In this document: one piece after another, positions 45,522-56,301 of the stretch | How the letters are laid out: each line of letters starts with the position of its first letter | Numbering within the stretch: position 1 is the stretch's first letter | Origin: CALAED01 sp035765195 | GTDB taxonomy: Bacteria > Actinomycetota > Actinomycetes > Streptosporangiales > Streptosporangiaceae | Reading direction: 5' to 3' | Assembly (NCBI GenBank): GCA_035765195.1 | Contig: DASTYC010000035.1 | Coordinates: forward strand, 1 to 64,000 | DNA: 64,000 nt | Made by a program: the position numbers and the translations under genes | The notes under the pieces: generated by a model | Told to the model about the DNA's origin: nothing | Seen by the model: only the letters and a program-made list of their open reading frames with translations | The model's database searches: none

Positions 45522-46592
45522 GTGCGGCCCTTGGCGCAGCTACCCCGCCTTGCGTCCTGCCCGGAAGTCCTTGGCCGTCGATGGCCTGGCCGATCCCGCG
45601 GCCGGCTCCGCAAGCGGGCGATCGCCGTCGCCGGGACGATCGTGGCAGTGACGCTTGTCCTGCCCGCCGGCGCGGGCCGAGCGGAGCCCAAGCCATCGGC
45701 AGAGCAGCTCAAGGCGCAGGCGGAGAAGCTGGGGGATCAGCTCGAGCAGCTGACCGAGCAGTACAACGGCGCGAAGGTCCGCCTGACCCAGGCCCGGCGG
45801 GCGGCCAAGGTCGCCGCCGCCAACGCCGAGCGGCAGGCCCAGGCGCTGGAGACCGTACGGGAGCGGGTCGGGGAGATCGCCGCGACCAGCTACATGAACG
45901 GCGGCGTCGACCAGGCCGTAGTGTTCGCCGCATCCCAAGATCCCCAGGTCTTCTTGGATCAGGCGTCGACGCTGCAGTACTTCGCCACCAGGGACGGCGC
46001 CAAAGCCCAAGCGCTGGTGCAGGCGATGCAGGCCGCACAGCGGGCCGGCAAGGCCGCCGAAGACCGCGCCGACGAGGTACATGGTCTGCGCGTCGACCTC
46101 GACAAGAAGCGCTCCAAGGTCGAGGACCTCTACACCAAGGTGCGCGACAAGCTCGTCGTCAAAGCCCCTGACAAGCTCGGCGACCTGCCCGCGGTGGCCG
46201 GATCCGGGAAGGGCGCCCAGGCCGTCAAATATGCCCTCACCCAGCTTGGTGTCCCCTACTCCTGGGGTGGCGGCACCGCCTCCGGCCCGAGCTATGGCAT
46301 CGCTCAGGGTGCGGGCATCAAGGGCTTCGACTGTTCTGGCCTGACCATGTACGCCTACGCGAAGGTCGGCATCAACCTGCCGCACTTCACCGGCAGCCAG
46401 TGGAACGCCGGCACCCATGTGTCCCGCAGCCGGCTGCAGCCCGGCGACCTGGTGTTCTTCTACTCCGACAGGCACCACATGGGCATGTACATCGGCGGCG
46501 GCAAGATGGTCCACGCTCCGCAGACCGGCGACGTCATCAAGATCAGCCCCATCGCGGACCGCCCGTGGGCCGGAGCCGTACGCGTTGCCTGA
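45522..46592 (+). CDS. Secreted NlpC/P60 peptidoglycan hydrolase
   Basis: 356 residues. A Sec signal (about 30-54: KRAIAVAGTIVAVTLVLPAG) is followed by a long coiled coil (about 60-210) and an NlpC/P60 domain. Catalytic Cys271 is in FDCSGL, His in HHMGMYIG and a third His in VHAPQTG. It cleaves stem peptides of the wall, and the coiled coil probably autoinhibits or tethers it as in RipA-type enzymes. GTG 45522 has GAGGAG upstream. The riboswitch ties its amount to c-di-AMP. Confidence 0.93.
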   Translation: MRPLAQLPRLASCPEVLGRRWPGRSRGRLRKRAIAVAGTIVAVTLVLPAGAGRAEPKPSAEQLKAQAEKLGDQLEQLTEQYNGAKVRLTQARRAAKVAAANAERQAQALETVRERVGEIAATSYMNGGVDQAVVFAASQDPQVFLDQASTLQYFATRDGAKAQALVQAMQAAQRAGKAAEDRADEVHGLRVDLDKKRSKVEDLYTKVRDKLVVKAPDKLGDLPAVAGSGKGAQAVKYALTQLGVPYSWGGGTASGPSYGIAQGAGIKGFDCSGLTMYAYAKVGINLPHFTGSQWNAGTHVSRSRLQPGDLVFFYSDRHHMGMYIGGGKMVHAPQTGDVIKISPIADRPWAGAVRVA

Positions 46593-46650
46593 CCCGCGTT
46601 CGGGAACGCGAGAGCCTGGCGTGAACCGAGCGGCACGGCCGAGCGTATCT

Positions 46651-46667
46651 TCCTACAATACGTAGGA
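46651..46667. promoter_or_regulatory. CTAC-N5-GTAG dyad upstream of the vanW-like gene
   Basis: TCCTACAATACGTAGGA is a 17-base inverted repeat with perfect 6-bp arms, 23 bases before the GTG at 46691. It overlaps TACAAT, a good -10 candidate. The same dyad occurs before the P-type ATPase and the LVIVD genes. It is similar to TACA/TGTA operators of BlaI/CopY-type repressors (inference). Confidence 0.7.
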
Positions 46668-46690
46668 GACCGGAAAGAAGGACTCAGGTA

Positions 46691-48577
46691 GTGGCGGCAG
46701 GCGGACCGGCCCCGGACCCGGCGGCGACGGAGCCCGCCGGGTCTGGTTCAGTCGGCCGGCACGGAGGCGAGAGCCATCCGCGAACCGGGACTTTCCATGG
46801 TCGCCCGCCGCGAAAGCCCGCGGCGCCGGCGATGCTCATGGCGCTCCTCAACAGGAAGCGATCGGCCGGTCGGCGGCCGCCGCGGCGATCCGGTCGGCGG
46901 CCGCCGCGCAGACTCCTCATCTGCGCGCTCGCCACGGCGCCGACGCTGGCGATCTTTTCCTACGGGGTGTCGGCCGTTCTCTATGCAGGCCGAATACCTC
47001 CAGGCACGCGAGCCGGCGGCATCGACATCGGCGGCCTCACCCGTACGGCCGCTGAGGCCAAGCTGCGCCGCGACCTCGCCGGCCTGCAGAGCCGGCCCAT
47101 CAAAGTCATCGCCGCCGGCAGGCCGATCGCGATCGACGCCGCCACGGCAGGCCTGTCGCTGGACGCGGCGGCGATGGTGGTCGCCGCTCGGCCGGGATTT
47201 CCCTCCCCACGCCTGCTGATAAGAGGACTCTTCGGTGGGCGGGACATCGCTCCGCGGGTACGAGTGGACGAAGCCAAGCTCACCACCACCGTGGCGGCCA
47301 TCGCCGAGCGAGTCGACCGGCCGATGCGCGAGGGCTACATCCGCTACAGCGGGACCACGCCGGTGGCTGTAGCGCCCAGGCCAGGAAGGGTCATCGACCG
47401 TACGGCCGCCGCGGCGGCCATCAAGGCGGCGTATTTGTCGCCTGGACGACCGGTCACCCTGGCGCCGAGGCCGGCCAAGCCGACCGTAACGCCCGCGCAA
47501 CTGCGGCGATTCGCCGCGTCGACGGCTCGTACGGCCGTCGCAAGACCGTTGACGCTCACCCGCGGGAAGAAGACCGCCAAGCTGCCCGCACAGACACTTG
47601 CCGAGAACCTACAGTTCGTCGCCGATGGCAAGGGTCGCCTGAAACCTCGGTTCGACGCCGCCGACGCGGTCCGACAGGTGGAGGGCAAGCTCATCGACGC
47701 CGCGCAGGCGCCCCGCGACGCGACCTTCAAAATCGTCAAGGGCAAACCCGTGCTTGTCCCCTCCCGGGTGGGCGAGGGCGTCGATGTCGCGAAGCTGGCC
47801 ACCGCCGCCGAAACGATCTTCTTGGCGGGCGGAAGCCGTACGGTGCCGATCGCGACCGCCGTCACCAGGCCGCACATCACCAGCGCGCAGGCGCGCCGGC
47901 TCGGTATCAGCGAGAAGATCAGCAGCTTCACCACTCAGCACCCGTGCTGCGCGCCGCGGGTGACCAACATCCACCGCATCGCCGACATTGTCGACGGCCG
48001 CATTGTCAAGCCGGGCGATACCTTCTCGCTCAACACGCTCGTCGGCGAACGGGACAAGGCCCGCGGCTTCGTCGAGGCTCCGATGATCCTTAACGGCCGG
48101 TACGTCAACGACGTGGGCGGCGGGGTGTCGCAGTTCGCCACGACGATGTTCAACGCGGTGTTCTTCGGCGGGCTGGCCGACGTGCAGCACACCCCGCACA
48201 TGTTCTACATCTCCCGCTACCCGGCCGGGCGGGAGTCGACGGTGTCGTTCCCGCAGCCCGACTTCCGCTGGCGCAACGACTCCCCGTACGGCGTGCTGAT
48301 CAAGACCTCCTACACCGGCACCTCGCTCACCGTGACGTTCTGGAGCACCAAACGCTTCGACATCATCGCCCAGGCCTCGGATCGCTACGACGTCCACAGC
48401 TTCGAGACGGCCTACGACAACGGGCCCAAATGCATCCCCATGCCCGGCGCGGACGGCTTCTCCATCGACGTGTGGCGCATCTTCCGGCAACATGGCCAGG
48501 TCGTGCGCAAACAGCGATTCCACACCGTCTACCAGCCCGAACCTCGACTTATTTGCGGAAAACGCCCCGGCACCTGA
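46691..48577 (+). CDS. VanW-family membrane-anchored protein
   Basis: 628 residues. A basic Arg/Pro-rich N-terminus (about 1-72) and one membrane helix (about 73-98) precede two peptidoglycan-binding-type domains of the PG_binding_4 class and a VanW domain (about 415-590). The VanW domain shows NIHRIADIVDGRIVKPGDTF, DVGGGVSQFATTMFNAVFF and YPAGRESTV. VanW proteins are linked to cell-wall and glycopeptide responses, but their chemistry is unknown. GTG 46691 with AAGGA about 10 bases upstream. Confidence 0.88.
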   Translation: MAAGGPAPDPAATEPAGSGSVGRHGGESHPRTGTFHGRPPRKPAAPAMLMALLNRKRSAGRRPPRRSGRRPPRRLLICALATAPTLAIFSYGVSAVLYAGRIPPGTRAGGIDIGGLTRTAAEAKLRRDLAGLQSRPIKVIAAGRPIAIDAATAGLSLDAAAMVVAARPGFPSPRLLIRGLFGGRDIAPRVRVDEAKLTTTVAAIAERVDRPMREGYIRYSGTTPVAVAPRPGRVIDRTAAAAAIKAAYLSPGRPVTLAPRPAKPTVTPAQLRRFAASTARTAVARPLTLTRGKKTAKLPAQTLAENLQFVADGKGRLKPRFDAADAVRQVEGKLIDAAQAPRDATFKIVKGKPVLVPSRVGEGVDVAKLATAAETIFLAGGSRTVPIATAVTRPHITSAQARRLGISEKISSFTTQHPCCAPRVTNIHRIADIVDGRIVKPGDTFSLNTLVGERDKARGFVEAPMILNGRYVNDVGGGVSQFATTMFNAVFFGGLADVQHTPHMFYISRYPAGRESTVSFPQPDFRWRNDSPYGVLIKTSYTGTSLTVTFWSTKRFDIIAQASDRYDVHSFETAYDNGPKCIPMPGADGFSIDVWRIFRQHGQVVRKQRFHTVYQPEPRLICGKRPGT

Positions 48578-48595
48578 GGCGTGTTTGACCACGCC
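48578..48595. terminator. Weak hairpin after the vanW-like gene
   Basis: GGCGTG (48578-48583) pairs with CACGCC (48590-48595) over 6 bases. An outer ACCTGAGG/CCTCAGGT pair (48572-48579 with 48608-48615) offers an alternative fold. No T-run. Confidence 0.4.
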
Positions 48596-48677
48596 CACCC
48601 GCTGCGCCCTCAGGTCGCGGCGAGCGCGCCGGCGGGGGGTGATCGCCGGGGCAGGTGACCGCCCACCGGGGAACCTT

Positions 48678-48690
48678 CTACATGATGTAG
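48678..48690. promoter_or_regulatory. CTAC-N5-GTAG dyad upstream of the P-type ATPase
   Basis: CTACATGATGTAG, with arms CTACA/TGTAG, lies 43 bases before ATG 48734. Its flank CCTT...GG matches that of the copy at 54668-54680. Confidence 0.7.
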
Positions 48691-48733
48691 GTAGGCGGGC
48701 CGGCTGCAATAGAGCCTGAGCAAGGGGAATCCG

Positions 48734-51151
<2,418 letters not shown>

Positions 51152-51270
51152 CCCCGACGACTGCTCCCAGCGGCTTCGCCCTGCCGCTCAGGCGCCTTTG
51201 CGGTCGCGGCGGACGAACGCCGCCGCGCCGATACCGGCAAGAACGTCGAAACCGTCAGCCTGGCGCCCTG

Positions 51271-52623
51271 CTACTGGTCCAACTTCACCGGCGCCGTCCG
51301 CATCCTCTGACCGCTCAGCGGGGCGCTGCTGGATGCGGGCTCGCCGGCCTGGGTGAGCCGGCCGGTACGGCGCAGGACGTGAACGGCGCCGGCGCACAGG
51401 GCGCCGCCGGCGGCGAGGGTGAGCCAGGGCAGGGCGGGCAGCCCGGCGCGGCGTCCCGCGTCTAGCGCGGCACCGGTGGCCAGGTTGCCGGCCGCGATGC
51501 CGATGCCGGCGAGGGTGTTGTAGAGCCCGTAGTAGGTGCCGACCAAACGCTCGCCGCCGAGGGTGACGATGGTGGCCATCTCGAACGGGTACACGATCAT
51601 GGTTGCGAGGGTGAGCAGCACGGTCGTGGTGAGCACGGGCACCATCGCGATCGCGAACGCGATTCCCGGCGCTCCCCAGTATCCGCCGGCGCCCGGCGCC
51701 CCGTCGACCAAGGAGGCGCCGGCGAGGGGCAGGAAGGCACACCCCATCAGCGCGAGCCCGACTGCGATGGCCTGCGGCGGCGACCAGCGGGCTTTCGCCC
51801 ACGAGGTGACGCGGACCTGCCCGATGACGGACATCAGCGCGGAGACCGCGAACACCAGCATCACCCCGGACTGGCCGCCGGTCAGGCGCCGTACCTCGAT
51901 GGGCAGGCCGAGGTAGACCTGGAAGTTCAGGACGTACGAGCCGATCATCGCCAAGGAGAACAGCATAAATGCGCGGTTGGTCGCGGCCTCCCGCCAGTCC
52001 CGCACCATTCCGCCCCCGGTGCCGGCCCGGCCACCGCGCCGGGTCGGCAGCGCCCGAGCCTGGGCCAGGGTGAGGACCGCGAAGACGCCTGCGGCCACCG
52101 TGCAGGTCACCTGGAACGCGATGCCGCCAAGCGCCAGGCCGAGCAGCGGACCGATCAGGACGCCGACCTGGCAGAAGACGTTGAACACCGCGAACGCCTC
52201 CACCCTGCGGTCCTCGGCCTCGGCCGCCAGGTACGCCCGTACGGCCGGGTTGAACAGTGCTCCGGCCAGCCCGGTCAGCGCGGAGGCCACCAGCAGCGCG
52301 GGCAGGGAGCCGGCGAACCCCAGGAGCGCGAACCCGACGGTGCGCAGCGCCAGCCCGGCGAGGATCAGCGGCTTGTAGCCGAGCCGGTCGGCCAGGCTGC
52401 CGCCGAGCAGGAACAGCCCCTGCTGGGACAGGTTCCGCACGCCGAGGATCAGTCCCACCAGCCAGGTCGCCAGGCCCAGGTCGCCCGATAGGTGCCCGGC
52501 CAGGTACGGCATCAGCATGTAGAAGCCGAGATTGATGGTGAGCTGGTTGATCAGCAGCAGCCGAATCGGCCGGTTGAAGGAACGGACCTGCACCAGCGTG
52601 TCCCGCATCGGTCCCCCCGTCAT
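51271..52623 (-). CDS. MFS transporter coupled to a cysteine-synthase-like enzyme
   Basis: About 450 residues and 12 membrane helices, with the MFS loop GGSLADRLGYKPL between helices 2 and 3. ATG 52623 overlaps the stop of the upstream gene by one base (TGATG), and GTG 52626 is also possible. Tight coupling suggests it exports, or imports for, the product of the PLP enzyme before it. The short Ser/Ala-rich C-terminus is cytoplasmic. Confidence 0.86.
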   Translation of the reverse strand: MTGGPMRDTLVQVRSFNRPIRLLLINQLTINLGFYMLMPYLAGHLSGDLGLATWLVGLILGVRNLSQQGLFLLGGSLADRLGYKPLILAGLALRTVGFALLGFAGSLPALLVASALTGLAGALFNPAVRAYLAAEAEDRRVEAFAVFNVFCQVGVLIGPLLGLALGGIAFQVTCTVAAGVFAVLTLAQARALPTRRGGRAGTGGGMVRDWREAATNRAFMLFSLAMIGSYVLNFQVYLGLPIEVRRLTGGQSGVMLVFAVSALMSVIGQVRVTSWAKARWSPPQAIAVGLALMGCAFLPLAGASLVDGAPGAGGYWGAPGIAFAIAMVPVLTTTVLLTLATMIVYPFEMATIVTLGGERLVGTYYGLYNTLAGIGIAAGNLATGAALDAGRRAGLPALPWLTLAAGGALCAGAVHVLRRTGRLTQAGEPASSSAPLSGQRMRTAPVKLDQ

Positions 52624-53900
52624 CACCGCACCACCCCGGCATCGCCGGCCGTCTCACCGTCAAGGGCTGCGCCACGGGTCCCAGCGCCGGCATCCTCAGG
52701 TGCGGCCGCCGCGGCACGGCCCAGCGGGTCTACAACGGTGGCGCAGCGGGTCCAGCGGTCCACCTCCCGCTCGCCGGGGTGAGTGATCTCATCTGGTTCG
52801 GCGGCCGGGACGGTCTGCAGCAGGCCGTGCCGGGCGCAGTAGTCGTCGTTGTAGACGGTGCCGGCGTACCGCTGCGGCCCGTCCGGGAAGACCGCCGCGA
52901 TTCGGACGTGGCCGGGCTGGGTCCGGGCCAGCCAGGAGGCGACCAGCGCCACCGCCCCGACACTCCATCCGCCGGTCGCGTACCGGATGGCCGCCAGGCG
53001 GCGGCAGGCCCACACCGCCTCGACGGGCGCGACCCAGTGCACCTCGTCGAACAAGTCGTATGCGACGTTGCGCGGATGGATGCTGCTGCCCAGGCCGCGC
53101 ATCAGGCGAGACCGCGCCGGCTGCCCGAAGATCGTCGATCCGACTGTGTCCACGCCCACCAGCCGAAGCTCCGGAAACAGCGAATGGAGGACCCGGGTGA
53201 CACCGGCGCTGTGCCCGCCGGTGCCGACGCTGCACACCAGCACGTCGATGCGGCCGAGCTGACCGGCCAGCTCCAACGCCAGGCCCTCGTAGGCGGTGAT
53301 GTTGTCGGGATTGTGGTACTGATCCGGGCCGTAGCAGCGCGGATGCTCGGCGAGCAGCTCGGCCACGCGGTCGCGCCGCGCCTGCTGCCAGCCGCCGGTC
53401 GCATGGGGCTCTTCCACGATTTCGACCCGGACCCCGTACGCCCGCAGCAGCTGACGCATCAGCGGCTCCATCCCCGGGTCGGTCACCAAGATCACCGGAT
53501 GTCGGTACACGATTCCGGCGAGCGCGAGACCCAACCCGAGCGTGCCGCTGGTGGACTCGATGATCGGCGCGCCCGGTTCCAGTTCCCCCCGGCGACGCGC
53601 CTCGGCGATCATGTGCAGGGCCGACCGGTCCTTGATCCCGCCGGGGTTGCAGCCTTCGAGCTTGGCCCAAAAGCCGCGCGCCTGGCCATACTGGCCGGAC
53701 CCGGCATCCACGTGCAGTTCCGGTGTCCACAGCACTGGGGTGTTGCCGATAACCCCGGTGAGTGAGTGGCAGGTCCGTCCCGACACCAGCCGGCTCGGCG
53801 GCGGCACGTCATCAAGGCGTTCCGGATGTGGTTCGAAAAACGAAGGGTGTTGTTGCTGATACCGTCCGCGAATTTCGCGCAGGCCAGATCGATCCGTCAT
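52623..53900 (-). CDS. PLP-dependent cysteine synthase-family enzyme
   Basis: 425 residues, fold type II PLP enzyme. The Schiff-base Lys is in NPGGIKDRSA (about residue 90). ESTSGTLGLGLA binds substrate, and SVGTGGHSAGV is the phosphate-binding loop. About 45 residues extend the N-terminus and about 70 the C-terminus beyond CysK. The closest known themes are CysK/CBS and SbnA-like enzymes that make special amino acids (family knowledge). With a coupled MFS pump and no cysE nearby, a specialised metabolite is more likely than housekeeping cysteine. It starts at ATG 53900. Confidence 0.82.
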   Translation of the reverse strand: MTDRSGLREIRGRYQQQHPSFFEPHPERLDDVPPPSRLVSGRTCHSLTGVIGNTPVLWTPELHVDAGSGQYGQARGFWAKLEGCNPGGIKDRSALHMIAEARRRGELEPGAPIIESTSGTLGLGLALAGIVYRHPVILVTDPGMEPLMRQLLRAYGVRVEIVEEPHATGGWQQARRDRVAELLAEHPRCYGPDQYHNPDNITAYEGLALELAGQLGRIDVLVCSVGTGGHSAGVTRVLHSLFPELRLVGVDTVGSTIFGQPARSRLMRGLGSSIHPRNVAYDLFDEVHWVAPVEAVWACRRLAAIRYATGGWSVGAVALVASWLARTQPGHVRIAAVFPDGPQRYAGTVYNDDYCARHGLLQTVPAAEPDEITHPGEREVDRWTRCATVVDPLGRAAAAAPEDAGAGTRGAALDGETAGDAGVVR

Positions 53901-54088
53901 GTGGCTTTCCCCCGTGAAGCGGCTGAGCGGTCACGTACACGAACGACGCGGACAAAGCGCTCGGCAAGCCCCCGACAGCGCGCGACAGCGGCCACGGAAC
54001 GAAGGGGCCGTACAGCGAGGGGCCAAGGCGCGGCGGTGCCGTCACATACCGGCCCGCAGATCGATCGGCGCCAGTCCGCGTAACCGGA

Positions 54089-54556
54089 TCAGGTCCGCGA
54101 CAGGCACGCCAGCTTCAGCATCGGCACCCCGCCAGGGGGTGACCGCTCGGCGGGAGGACGGACACGAGCGCCCCCAGCGCCGTCGGTCGGCCGACCAACG
54201 AACCAAGCCATCGTGAACGCGATCGTCGGATGGATCAGATGGCCGACTCGCGGCACCACAGCTTGACCATGACACCCGACGTGATCGTCCAACACCGGCG
54301 ATTGGACCCCATGCTCGCCGATCGCCGCGTGGCGACCATGCATACGGCCCGCGGACCCTGGCCCGAGGCCGACCTCCACTGACGCCTCGCCGGAACTGAC
54401 ACGCAAACCGTGATCGGCGTGGACACCGACCAGACACGACACCAGATGGATGAGCATGACCGCCACCAACACAGCGCGCCCAGACACCACGAACCCTGTC
54501 GGTCGCTCGCTCGGCGGCTGACGGGAGACGGTCACGTGGATGAGCCTACATCGCAC
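54089..54556 (-). CDS. Possible His-rich membrane/secreted protein
   Basis: 155 codons from GTG 54556 without a clear RBS; a later GTG may be used. There is one hydrophobic segment (about 26-46: AVLVAVMLIHLVSCLVG), then a His-rich middle (HADHG, MHGRHAAIGEHG, CHGQ) and a second weak hydrophobic stretch. The rest of 53901-54828 contains no other gene I can support. It could be a small metal-related protein or a chance frame. Confidence 0.4.
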   Translation of the reverse strand: MRCRLIHVTVSRQPPSERPTGFVVSGRAVLVAVMLIHLVSCLVGVHADHGLRVSSGEASVEVGLGPGSAGRMHGRHAAIGEHGVQSPVLDDHVGCHGQAVVPRVGHLIHPTIAFTMAWFVGRPTDGAGGARVRPPAERSPPGGVPMLKLACLSRT

Positions 54557-54667
54557 GGTGTAACTAGATGACTACTTTACGCGAGAGGGCTCAGCCCGAT
54601 GCGCTGTCCGGCAATCGGCCGGTTCCGGACGAAATGGCCGCGGGGGTTGATCGCGGCAGATGGCCTT

Positions 54668-54680
54668 CTACGTTGTGTAG
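54668..54680. promoter_or_regulatory. CTAC-N5-GTAG dyad upstream of the LVIVD genes
   Basis: CTACGTTGTGTAG lies 149 bases before ATG 54829. TTGATC at 54647-54652 could be the -35 of a promoter whose -10 overlaps this dyad. Third copy of the motif in 8 kb. Confidence 0.65.
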
Positions 54681-54828
54681 GAGGCAGCGAGCGGAGCCGG
54701 GGGCGGGCCTCGCGGTGCCGCCCGGCTCCGTGAGCGGTGCTCCGGCTCGGTGGACAGACAGGCCATGCGCCGGAGGTAACCGCGTGCGAACCAAACCTGT
54801 CCCGGGACCCTCTCCAAGGAGTCGTGAC

Positions 54829-56301
54829 ATGCGTCGCCTGATGCCGCGCTGGCTGGGCGCGTTCGTTCTGGCCGCGGCCGTCGCCGGGGTGATCCCGGCT
54901 ACGGCGGCGGCCGCTGCTCCCCGGCTCGTTCAGGTGGGTCACAACCCGCTGTTCGGCCGTGGAATGAACGCCGCGCCCGCCATTTACCAGGATCTTCTGT
55001 ACGTCGGGAACCGCACCGACAACTCCGACACCTGCGCCACCGGCGGCACCGGGTGCCCGCATCCGCATCCGGGCGTGCTCGTCGTGAGCATCAAGAACCC
55101 GGCCAGGCCCACCGTGGTTGGTGAGATCGGCGCGCCGCAGGAGGGGACGATCGGGCAGACCTCCCGTGAACTGCGCGTCTGGCCGCGGGCTGGGCTGCTC
55201 ATGGTGATGAACTTCCGGTGCAGCTCGGTCATCCATGCCTGCCCGGCCGGTCAGCCCGACGTGTGGAACATCAAGTTCTTCGACGTCCGCGCCAACCCAG
55301 TGAACCCGCCGCTGGTGGCGACGTACGTACCCCCGCAGCGGCCGCACGAGATGTTCTTGTGGCTCGATCCCCAGCGCCCGGGCCGCGCCCTGCTCTATGT
55401 GACGACGCCGTCATCGTCGCTGGATCCGGCCCGGCCCAACCTGGTCGTCACCGACATCAGCCGGGCCCGCGAGGGCGTGTTCGACGAGATCGCGCAGGTC
55501 AACTTCAACAACCTGTTCGACCCGGCGTCCGTCGGTCAGCCGGCCAACCTGGCCCTGCACTCCATCGGAGTGTCCCCGGACGGGCGGCGGACGTATTTGG
55601 CGCATCTGGACGGCGGCTTCCTCGTCGCCGACTCAAGCGAGGTGGCTGACGCCGTACCGAACCCGACCGTACGGCTGATCACCAATACCGCGGACCGGGT
55701 GACGTGGACCAACCCAGAGGCGCACAGCGCCGTACAGGTGCCCGGCCGTCGGCTCGCGCTCACCACCGACGAGCTGTACGGCACGTTCACCGCCCCGGAT
55801 CACGGCTGCCCGTGGGGATGGGTACGGCTCATGGACGTCAGCGACCCGGCGCACCCACGGCAGCTGTCGGAGTACAAGCTGCCCGAAAACCGGCTGTCGT
55901 TCTGTGACACCCCCGTCGGGCAGGACGACGCACGGGTCAGCTTCAGCTCCCATAATCCGACCGTGCTCAAGCACCTGGCACTGGTGACCTGGCATTCCAG
56001 CGGATTGCAGGTGATTGACATCGCCGACGCCCGGCGCCCACGCCAGGCGGCGACGATCAGCCCGCGCCCCTTGGCCGGCGTCGCGACCGAGGACCCCGCG
56101 CTCAGCCTGGGCCCGAGCAAGGTCGTGATGTGGAGCTACCCCATCATCCGCAACGGCTTGATCTATGTGGTCGACATCCGCAATGGCCTGTACGTCTACG
56201 CCTACCGCGGACCGCACGCGGCCGAAGTGGCGACCACCCGTTTCCTCGAAGGCAACTCCAACGTCGGTGGCTGGCCCGCGATCGGAGCAACTCCGCCATG
56301 A
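54829..56301 (+). CDS. Secreted LVIVD-repeat (beta-propeller-like) protein, first
   Basis: 490 residues from ATG 54829 (AAGGAG upstream). A Sec signal, RRLMPRWLGAFVLAAAVAG to ATAAAA, is followed by repeats of the type GVLVVSIKNPARPTVVGEI, WVRLMDVSDPAHPRQLSEY and LQVIDIADARRPRQAATI. These are LVIVD/choice-of-anchor-B units forming a propeller. Cys-rich loops (NSDTCATGGTGCPHPHPG) suggest disulfides. The function of such proteins is unknown. The next gene begins in its stop codon. Confidence 0.85.
   Translation: MRRLMPRWLGAFVLAAAVAGVIPATAAAAAPRLVQVGHNPLFGRGMNAAPAIYQDLLYVGNRTDNSDTCATGGTGCPHPHPGVLVVSIKNPARPTVVGEIGAPQEGTIGQTSRELRVWPRAGLLMVMNFRCSSVIHACPAGQPDVWNIKFFDVRANPVNPPLVATYVPPQRPHEMFLWLDPQRPGRALLYVTTPSSSLDPARPNLVVTDISRAREGVFDEIAQVNFNNLFDPASVGQPANLALHSIGVSPDGRRTYLAHLDGGFLVADSSEVADAVPNPTVRLITNTADRVTWTNPEAHSAVQVPGRRLALTTDELYGTFTAPDHGCPWGWVRLMDVSDPAHPRQLSEYKLPENRLSFCDTPVGQDDARVSFSSHNPTVLKHLALVTWHSSGLQVIDIADARRPRQAATISPRPLAGVATEDPALSLGPSKVVMWSYPIIRNGLIYVVDIRNGLYVYAYRGPHAAEVATTRFLEGNSNVGGWPAIGATPP

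Noticed and set aside
54042..54437. Second minus-strand frame of 131 codons
   Set aside because: Arg/Ser-rich shadow overlapping a better frame. No hydrophobic or domain features.
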